Below the pieces are notes generated by a model. That model saw only the letters and a program-made list of their open reading frames with translations. It searched no databases and had not been told where the DNA came from. DNA of 14,885 nt, taken from the NCBI RefSeq assembly GCF_020166395.1, contig NZ_JAIQXU010000049.1, positions 1-14,885 on the forward strand. Reading direction: 5' to 3'. The translations under genes and the position numbers were made by a program. This document shows, piece by piece, positions 1-5,979 of the stretch. This stretch comes from Deinococcus betulae (lineage in GTDB: Bacteria > Deinococcota > Deinococci > Deinococcales > Deinococcaceae). Numbering within the stretch: position 1 is the stretch's first letter; every line of letters begins with the position of its first letter.

Positions 1-41
1 CCCGAAGTACAGCTAGAGTGGCGGCTGTGCCAGGGTCTGTC

Positions 42-2306
42 ATGCCGGTTCAGGTGGTCTGGTTCAAAAAGGACCTGCGCGTTCAGGACCACGCGCCGCT
101 GCTCGAAGCGGCTGCCCGTGGCCCAGTGCTGCCCCTGTACGTCTACGAGCCCGAGCAGCTCCATCACCCGGAATTCGGTGGCCACCACCTCCAGTACCTG
201 AACGAATGCCTGACCGAGCTGAATCAGGCGCTAACCTGCCTGGGCGCACCCCTCGTCTGCCGGCACGGCGCAGTCGTGACGGTGCTGCAAGAGCTGTTTG
301 AAGAGGTGGGCATCACCGGCCTCTGGGCACACGAAGAAACCGGCAACGGGGTCAGCTATGCCCGCGACCTCCGGGTTCACGCCTGGTGCCGAAGTCAAGG
401 CGTGCCCTTCGTCGAGCTGCCCCAGAACGGCGTGGTCCGGCGCTTGCGCAACCGCGATGGGTGGGCCGACACTTGGGAAGAACGGATGGGCGCCCCAGTC
501 CTCGCGGCCCCGGACCAACTGACGACCGTGGCCACTGATTCGGTCGGGCGGCTGACTGCGACCGATCTCCAGTTGGGGCCCAACCGCAAGGTGATTCCTG
601 TTGGTGGCCGCGCGGCCGCTGAGGAGACACTGGCCAGCTTCCTGGCGGTGCGGGGCGTGGACTACATGCGCGAAATGAGCAGTCCCCTGACGGCCGAGGA
701 CAGTTGCTCTCGGCTGAGTGCGCCGCTCGCGTTCGGCACCATCAGCCTGCGCGAGGTACTCCAGGCCACCCGGCAGCGCTTGGCGGCGGTGAAGGGGGAA
801 GCGTCTGCCGATCCCTGCTGGGTCCGTTCCCTGCGGTCGTTCGAGAGTCGGCTGCACTGGCACTGTCATTTCATCCAGCGCCTGGAGTCTGAGCCCGAGA
901 TGGAGTTCCGCAACCTGAACAGGGCCTTCGACGATCTGCGCCCAGAAGGCGAACGAGAGGCCTTTGACCGCTGGGCGGCTGGGCAGACCGGGTATCCCCT
1001 GCAGGACGCCTGTATGCGGATGCTCAACGAAGTCGGCTGGCTCAATTTCAGGATGCGGGCGATGACCATTTCCTTTTCCAGCCAGCTGCTCTGGCAACAC
1101 TGGCGCCGCCCGGGCGAGTACCTGGCCCACCACTGGCTGGACAATGAACCCGGCATCCACTGGGCGCAGGTCCAGATGCAGAGCAGTACCGTTGGCATCA
1201 ACCGCGTGCGCATTTACAACCCCGTCAAGCAGAGCCGCGATCAGGACCCAACTGGTGAGTTCATCCGGCGCTGGGTGCCGGAACTGGCGGACGTGCCGAC
1301 CGAGTTTATTCATGAGCCGTGGGCTTGGAGTGGCGCGGGCCGGCTGGCCTACCCTATGCCCATCGTGGACGGGGTGCAGGCGGCGCGACGCGCGAAAGCC
1401 AGGATTACATCGGTGCGGCAGACCAGTTTTTTCGAAGAGGAAGCTCGGCGCGTCTACGTCCTGCATGGCAGCCGGAAAAAGGCGGTCCTGCGCGCCGAGC
1501 GGCGGGCCAGGGGATTGCCGGAGAAACCGGTGCGACCACCAGCCCCCAAACGCGCGCCCGTGGCCCTGAGCATGGTGGGACAGCCAGACCTGTTCGGGGC
1601 GGTACCTGTCCCCGCGCCGCAGGCCCTCGTGCCGGCAGGCCTGCCTGTGTCTTGGCAAGCGGCTTTGGCCCCGGAATTTGCCTCGCCCGCCTTCCACCAG
1701 CTCAAGGACTTCTTGGTGCAGGAGCGCCGCACCCACACGGTCTATCCACCGGCGGCCGACGTGTTCAACGCTCTCCGGCTTACACCACTGGAAGAGGTCA
1801 AGGTCGTCATTCTGGGCCAGGACCCGTATCACGGACGCGGGCAGGCCAATGGGCTGGCCTTCAGCGTGCGACCCGGTGTGCGGGTGCCGCCCATCCTCCA
1901 GAACATCTACCGCGAGGTGCAGACCGATCTGGGTATCCCCCCGCCGTCAGACGGTGACCTGACGTGCTGGGCGACGCAAGGCGTATTGCTCCTCAACACG
2001 GTGCTCACGGTCCGCGCGGGCGAGCCCGGCAGCCACGCAGGCCAGGGCTGGGAAGCCGTGACGGACGCGGTCATTCGGACCGTCAATGCCAAATCCGAGC
2101 GAGTCGTGTTTGTCCTCTGGGGCGCCCATGCCCGCAAAAAGGCCAAGCTCGTCACCGGCTCGCAGCACGTGGTTCTGGAATCCGCCCACCCATCGCCGCT
2201 GAGTGCCGTGCGGTTTCTCGGCAGCCGGCCCTTTTCACAGGTCAATGCCGCCTTGACCGAGGCCGGGCTGAGCCCAATCCTCTGGGGCTCCCTCACCCAT
2301 GACTGA
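42..2306 (+). CDS. Photolyase/cryptochrome-family protein fused to family-1 uracil-DNA glycosylase
   Basis: This is a 754-aa two-enzyme fusion. Residues 1 to about 430 are a photolyase/cryptochrome: an N-terminal alpha/beta antenna domain opening MPVQVVWFKKDLR, then the FAD-binding helical domain with GYPL (317-320), GWLNFR (332-337) and the IYNPVKQS region. Residues about 534-754 are a full-length Ung-type uracil-DNA glycosylase (normal length about 225 aa). They carry the catalytic GQDPYH (592-597, Asp594) and HPSPLS (716-721, His716). The roughly 100-residue Pro/Arg/Ala-rich linker contains QPDLF (514-518), which resembles a beta-clamp-binding motif. The start is ATG42, with AGGG six bases upstream and homology beginning there; an in-frame GTG lies at 18. 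The E268/W272 helix keeps the photolyase E-x2-L-x-W pattern, but the active-site Asn of CPD photolyases (E. coli N341) aligns with Phe336, as I recall for an uncharacterised subclade. Both halves are intact. Expected roles are a light-dependent flavoprotein function and uracil excision. Confidence 0.93.
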   Translation: MPVQVVWFKKDLRVQDHAPLLEAAARGPVLPLYVYEPEQLHHPEFGGHHLQYLNECLTELNQALTCLGAPLVCRHGAVVTVLQELFEEVGITGLWAHEETGNGVSYARDLRVHAWCRSQGVPFVELPQNGVVRRLRNRDGWADTWEERMGAPVLAAPDQLTTVATDSVGRLTATDLQLGPNRKVIPVGGRAAAEETLASFLAVRGVDYMREMSSPLTAEDSCSRLSAPLAFGTISLREVLQATRQRLAAVKGEASADPCWVRSLRSFESRLHWHCHFIQRLESEPEMEFRNLNRAFDDLRPEGEREAFDRWAAGQTGYPLQDACMRMLNEVGWLNFRMRAMTISFSSQLLWQHWRRPGEYLAHHWLDNEPGIHWAQVQMQSSTVGINRVRIYNPVKQSRDQDPTGEFIRRWVPELADVPTEFIHEPWAWSGAGRLAYPMPIVDGVQAARRAKARITSVRQTSFFEEEARRVYVLHGSRKKAVLRAERRARGLPEKPVRPPAPKRAPVALSMVGQPDLFGAVPVPAPQALVPAGLPVSWQAALAPEFASPAFHQLKDFLVQERRTHTVYPPAADVFNALRLTPLEEVKVVILGQDPYHGRGQANGLAFSVRPGVRVPPILQNIYREVQTDLGIPPPSDGDLTCWATQGVLLLNTVLTVRAGEPGSHAGQGWEAVTDAVIRTVNAKSERVVFVLWGAHARKKAKLVTGSQHVVLESAHPSPLSAVRFLGSRPFSQVNAALTEAGLSPILWGSLTHD

Positions 2307-2751
2307 GCCTCACACCATTCAACTGCGTTCAGGTGCCCCAGGCTTCCCCTCCATCCTGTACGTCGAGAGACCAGGTCTTCGAGGGGGCACCTACGAGTTG
2401 CGTCTGGCCAGTCATCTTCAGGAGGGGGAACTGTTCCCCCTGGCACTGGCCCTCCTGGACGAGATGGACCGGCAGGTTCAGGCGCTCCAGCATGCCGATC
2501 ACGTCGTCTTGGCCACTCGGCGTGACCCCGCGCGCCCTTTGAGTGTCCGGCAGATGACTGAACGGGGTCAGCCGGTGGTGGCCGTGATGTGGGGCCGCAC
2601 TGTCCTGGGTCGTCAGGCGGTCGTGAGTGGGCAAGGGGATGCAGTGAGACAAGCTGGAGAAGTGGCCACCGCACAGGTGGCGGCGTGGCGTGCCGCCATC
2701 CGGCAGCGGGCGGGCTTAACCTCTTCCCCTGGCTGCATGGTGTCCGACTAG
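2299..2751 (+). CDS. Small protein of unknown function, coupled to the photolyase-UDG gene
   Basis: I do not recognise this 150-aa protein. Its ATG lies inside the end of the preceding gene (8-bp overlap, ATGACTGA), so it is almost certainly co-transcribed and translated by coupling. The sequence looks like one soluble alpha/beta domain: strand-like segments around FPSILYVERPG and HVVLATRR, an alternating middle (QPVVAVMWGRTVLGRQAVV), and an Ala-rich C-terminal helix. It has no signal peptide, membrane segment or cysteine cluster. Its stop overlaps the stop of the convergent minus-strand gene in the palindrome CTAG at 2748-2751. The position suggests an accessory role to the repair fusion, but nothing in the sequence shows this. 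Confidence 0.8.
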   Translation: MTEPHTIQLRSGAPGFPSILYVERPGLRGGTYELRLASHLQEGELFPLALALLDEMDRQVQALQHADHVVLATRRDPARPLSVRQMTERGQPVVAVMWGRTVLGRQAVVSGQGDAVRQAGEVATAQVAAWRAAIRQRAGLTSSPGCMVSD

Positions 2752-3806
2752 CGCTGAGGCGGAGCCGCCACCTGACTCCGCTCAAAGTCGCGTTGGAGCT
2801 TCTGACGGGTGGCGGCCACCAGCGCTTTAAAGTCCACTAGGCCGGCCTGGACGTTCTCCGCAGTCACCTCTATGGTCGTCGAGTCCGCTGAAGAGACCAG
2901 TGGCGCGGTGCCCAGGCGGTAGAAGGCCGTTTCCTGGCAGAGCACTTCGTATTGAGCATTCAGCTGGAGATCGATGGCGGGATCCAATTGCCGGACAGTC
3001 AGGTACTCCAGAAAGGTCGGTTCCCGTCGCTCCAGAACGGGCAGCAGGGCCGACCCATAGAACCGGCTATACGCCCGCCAGGCGGCCGCCAAGGGAAAGG
3101 AAGGCCAGTGACGCACTTCCGGATGGTGGTCCCGGAGTGCCTGCGTGCTGACTTTGGGGAGCACCCCTCGGCCGTACAGGGCTGGATCGAGAATCAGCGC
3201 TGGCCGCACCAGGTCGTACAGCCCCTTGGCGAAGCACGTGATGCGGCCCTGTTTCTCCCAGTGGCGAATGAGCCGCCAGGTCTGCTGCACTCGATCAGAA
3301 CGCTGGGTCCCGTACACCGCGTCGACCAGGCGCTCCACGGTCATGGGCCAGGCGGCCTGCCGGGCTAACTGCCAATCCAATTCGGTGGTCTGAACGGGTT
3401 CGGCTGGCGCACCGCGCTTCCGCGAGGGGACGGGCCAGCGGGGCAAGAAGGCCCAGGTGGGATGCGCAAAGGGCCAAGACAGGTCCTGAAGAAGCAAGGC
3501 AGCATCCGCCAGGTGAAGCAGCGCGGCCGCGGGTCTGGGCTGTGCCCCGCGGATCAAGAGTGGCAGATGGGCGCGGTGGACCCACTGGCGTACTTCAAAA
3601 GCACTCACCCCGGCCAGACTGGCCACATCCCCTAGGCGGACCCAGCAGTGCTGGGCGGCGGCGGACCCGTACAGGTGCTGCACAGCCTGCTCCAGCGTGC
3701 AGGCCAGCTCATCAGCGACGAAGGCGGGGCTCAGGGGACCGTAGATCTTGCGAAGTTGGCGAAGGTGCTCTGCAGCGGACAAGGCAGGCGCGGATCGGCT
3801 CGACAT
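2748..3806 (-). CDS. Putative multi-HTH DNA-binding protein, unknown family
   Basis: This is a 352-aa protein read from ATG at 3806. That start has an excellent GGAGG (complement of 3811-3815) four bases upstream, so the longer in-frame start at 3866 is less likely. I see two N-terminal helix-turn-helix-like stretches, around LSPAFVADELACTLEQAV and VRLGDVASLAGVSAFEVRQW. The second resembles AlpA/MerR-type recognition helices. A third winged-helix-like stretch begins at MTVERLVDAVYG. The C-terminus is mixed and ends in a charged helix (ATRQKLQRDFERSQ). There is no enzyme motif. A decayed paralogue lies in inverted orientation at 4101-4893, which shows that the family is mobile or duplicates locally. 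A DNA-binding or plasmid-maintenance role is inferred from the HTH-like helices only. Confidence 0.75.
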   Translation of the reverse strand: MSSRSAPALSAAEHLRQLRKIYGPLSPAFVADELACTLEQAVQHLYGSAAAQHCWVRLGDVASLAGVSAFEVRQWVHRAHLPLLIRGAQPRPAAALLHLADAALLLQDLSWPFAHPTWAFLPRWPVPSRKRGAPAEPVQTTELDWQLARQAAWPMTVERLVDAVYGTQRSDRVQQTWRLIRHWEKQGRITCFAKGLYDLVRPALILDPALYGRGVLPKVSTQALRDHHPEVRHWPSFPLAAAWRAYSRFYGSALLPVLERREPTFLEYLTVRQLDPAIDLQLNAQYEVLCQETAFYRLGTAPLVSSADSTTIEVTAENVQAGLVDFKALVAATRQKLQRDFERSQVAAPPQR

Positions 3807-3810
3807 CAAG

Positions 3811-3815
3811 CCTCC
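3811..3815 (-). promoter_or_regulatory. Shine-Dalgarno GGAGG deciding the start at 3806
   Basis: On the minus strand GGAGG is followed by CTTG and then ATG. This is the strongest ribosome-binding site near this gene and selects the internal ATG over the upstream in-frame one. Confidence 0.65.
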
Positions 3816-3937
3816 ATCATAGAGCGCAACGAGGCTTTTTAAGGCGGTTGGGATCTGGGGCAGCACTCAAGGAGGGCCCTGACTTCGTTGCAGAGGTCGC
3901 GGTGTCCTGAGCCGAAACGCGTTCTCTTCTCTCTCTG

Positions 3938-4105
3938 GTGGCGCGCGTTCCCCTCGACATCCGGCAGATCTACCTTGATCCGCGCGCGGCCATCCTCCCC
4001 AGAGGCCAGGCCATTCTGGCCCAGTTCCCCGGCGCCGAGCGGATTGAGGTGAGCACCCATCAGTGGGTGACGTGGCGGCCCCCTGGCACAGACCAGCCCC
4101 GCTGA
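3938..4105 (+). pseudogene. Truncated N-terminus of a spore-photoproduct-lyase-family (radical SAM) gene
   Basis: This reading frame encodes about 55 aa from GTG3938, ending in TGA. The core PLDIRQIYLDPRAAILPRG continues with AILAQFPGAERIEV. That matches my recollection of the start of SPL-like radical-SAM proteins (D-x2-x-I-Y-x-x-P ... P-R-G-x-x-I-L-x-x-F-P-x-A-E). A complete member is several hundred residues long and has a CxxxCxxC cluster, which is absent here. The frame runs into unrelated sequence and stops exactly where the decayed HTH paralogue begins (about 4101), so it looks like a deletion junction. The identification rests on one short conserved stretch. The alternative is a small unrelated ORF. 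Confidence 0.5.
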
Positions 4106-4893
4106 GGTACGCCAGTGGGCCCAGCGTCATCACTTGCCCGTCTTGACCAGCGGACCTCAGCCGCGGGTGGCTGCGGCGCTGCTTCACCTGCTGGACGCCG
4201 CGCCGTTTCTTCAGGGCCTGCCCTCCTGGGCCTTCTTGCCCCGCTGGCCCGCGCCGAGTCAGACCAGCCGCTCTCCGGCCGAATCCGCTCAAGTCACCAG
4301 CATGGACTGGCAACTGGCCCGGCAGGCGAACTGGCCGGTGACCGTGGAGCGACTGGCGGACGCGGTCTACGGCTCCCACACCCCTTCAGCCCTGCAGCAG
4401 ACCCGGCGACGTCTGCGCACCTGGGAACAATAGGGCCGGGTCATCTGCTTTGCCAAGGGGCTCTACGATCTGGTGCGGCCGGCGCTGATTCTGGATCCCG
4501 CGCTCTACGGGCGGGGCATGTTGCAGGGGGCCAGCACCCAGATCCTCCGGGACCACCATCCGGAAGTACAGTCGGCTCTACGGGTCAGCCCTGCTCCCCG
4601 TCCTGGCCCGGTGGGAGCCGACGTTTCTGGAGTATCTGATGGTCCGGCAGCTGCATCCAGTAGAAGGGCCGTTGCACCTGAACGCCCGGTACAACACGCT
4701 CTGTCAGGGGGCGGCGCTGTACCGTCTGGGCACCGCGCCGCTGGCGCGCGCTGGAGACGCTGGCTCCATTGAAGTGACGGCGGAAAACATCCAGGCGGGG
4801 CTGGTTGATTTCAAAGCCCTGGTGGTGGCCACCCGCCAGAAGCTTCAACGCGACTTTGAACGCACTCGGGTGACGGCCAAGGGGCAACACTAA
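4101..4893 (+). pseudogene. Decayed, 5'-truncated inverted paralogue of the 2748-3806 gene
   Basis: The translated fragments line up along the intact minus-strand protein from its second HTH to the C-terminus. They start at AEVRQWAQRHHLPVL and end with the near-identical TRQKLQRDFER. The first about 95 residues are missing. An in-frame TAG at 4431-4433 interrupts the line (WEQ-stop-GRVICFAKGLYDL). Near 4569 about 15 residues present in the intact copy (the HWPSFPLAAAWRAY stretch) are deleted and the frame shifts. The last part is in the frame of 4639-4893. Similarity is high throughout, so decay is recent relative to the duplication. It converges on the minus-strand gene ending at 4903. Confidence 0.85.
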
Positions 4894-4902
4894 CGGGCAC
4901 CC

Positions 4903-5925
4903 TCAGAAGTGGCGGCTGACCCGCTCGGGCAGTTCGATCAGGGGCCAGAGGGCCGCGCACCCATCTGGGAACCAGACCGCGCCCCAGCCCCCTTCTTCTG
5001 TAAAGGTGGTGTTCTTCATGGCATCCGGGTCGTCCGTTAGGGTGAAGATCACGTCCCCGCAGGACAGTCCCCCCAGCAGTGGCGTGCCCAGGCCAACCAG
5101 CAGCACCTCCCCGTCCGGCACATACTGCGCGGCCCAGAGCTGCATGAACAGGACGATATGCTCGAGGGTTACGGGCAACGGCAGAGCCCAGCCGTCCGGC
5201 AGCGCGCGGCGCAGCATCCTGAGCACCTGGGGATACCGCAGCACTTCGGCCGCGCTTAGGTCCAGTGCCGCCCAGGTCTCCGGGAGCGGCTCAGCGCCGA
5301 ACAGGTTCTGATGGGCTGAGAACTCAGCCCCCTGCACCTGGCCCTGCGCCGCTTGATCGATGTGAGCGGTGGCCGACAGCAGCGTGGCCAGGGCCTGCAC
5401 CGCGTGCTGGTGGAAAAAAGGCAACGCATCAAAGAGTTCACCCCGGCCGGCCTGCGCTGCTGGCCGCACCGGTTCTCTCGGCGCTTCCCCTTCATGGGTC
5501 AGCGCGTGTCGCCTCCTGCGCTGCTCCAGGATGATGGTTGCGTGGCCCGAGTCGATGACGGCCCCGCCCAGTTGCTTGTTCAGCGTCTCCAGGTAGATGG
5601 CCGCCTTGTTGCCCTTGGGGTCTTTGAAGCCTGGAAGCAGCGCCCGGCAAGTCTGCTGGAGGTGCACCTCAAAGGCGTCGTGCAGCGCCTTGAACATGTC
5701 ATCGGCCAGGTCACCGAGTAGCGGGGCCTGCGCCGGATTCACGAAGCGGGCCATGACGGCCGCGTGGTGCTGCGCGCGCCTGAGAAAGGCGACCGCGGCT
5801 GGGGTCAGGCTGGGCTCTGAAGGGGCGGTCACGCCGCCCAGGCGAGCGTGCTGAGCCTGGCCAGTGGCCCAGCATCCACCTCGTTCTTCCCTCAAAATGG
5901 ACAGTTGCTCAAGGCCTTTCGCCAC
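4903..5925 (-). CDS. Unknown protein with HEPN-like RNase motif
   Basis: This reads as up to 340 aa from GTG5925. Another in-frame GTG at 5830-5832 would give 309 aa and a roomier divergent intergenic region, so the start is uncertain. I do not recognise the family as a whole. The N-terminal half is alpha-helical and ends a long helix with R-H-A-L-T-H (R139 to H144 from the long start). This fits the R-[N/D/H]-x3-H signature of HEPN ribonuclease and abortive-infection domains. It is preceded by helix LHDAFEVHLQQTCRALLPGF, which has the usual HEPN look. The C-terminal half is a different alpha/beta region (LLVGLGTPLLGGLSCGDVIF, then Gly/Trp-rich). It is divergent from the lipase-like gene and could be part of the same module or an independent defence or stress gene. 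Confidence 0.75.
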   Translation of the reverse strand: MAKGLEQLSILREERGGCWATGQAQHARLGGVTAPSEPSLTPAAVAFLRRAQHHAAVMARFVNPAQAPLLGDLADDMFKALHDAFEVHLQQTCRALLPGFKDPKGNKAAIYLETLNKQLGGAVIDSGHATIILEQRRRRHALTHEGEAPREPVRPAAQAGRGELFDALPFFHQHAVQALATLLSATAHIDQAAQGQVQGAEFSAHQNLFGAEPLPETWAALDLSAAEVLRYPQVLRMLRRALPDGWALPLPVTLEHIVLFMQLWAAQYVPDGEVLLVGLGTPLLGGLSCGDVIFTLTDDPDAMKNTTFTEEGGWGAVWFPDGCAALWPLIELPERVSRHF

Positions 5926-5969
5926 ATCTGCGCCCCCGAGCTGACCGTGTGTCCGGTACCCTGGAGCTC

Positions 5970-5974
5970 AGGAG
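5970..5974 (+). promoter_or_regulatory. Shine-Dalgarno AGGAG for the lipase gene
   Basis: AGGAG lies five bases before ATG5980. It selects this start over the 44-codon upstream extension, which would run through the divergent intergenic region. Confidence 0.7.
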
Positions 5975-5979
5975 CCCCC

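Noticed and set aside
231..1832. A 533-codon open frame on the minus strand across the photolyase gene
   Set aside because: It is a shadow frame of a GC-rich gene. The plus strand has unmistakable photolyase and UDG motifs, and the minus translation is Arg/His/Pro-rich without motifs.
1907..2785. A 292-codon minus-strand frame over the end of the UDG gene and the coupled gene
   Set aside because: It is antisense to two supported genes and has low-complexity Arg/Ser/Pro composition.
3867..4379. A minus-strand frame across the SPL fragment and decayed paralogue
   Set aside because: The plus-strand translations show homology to known proteins; this frame is their complement.
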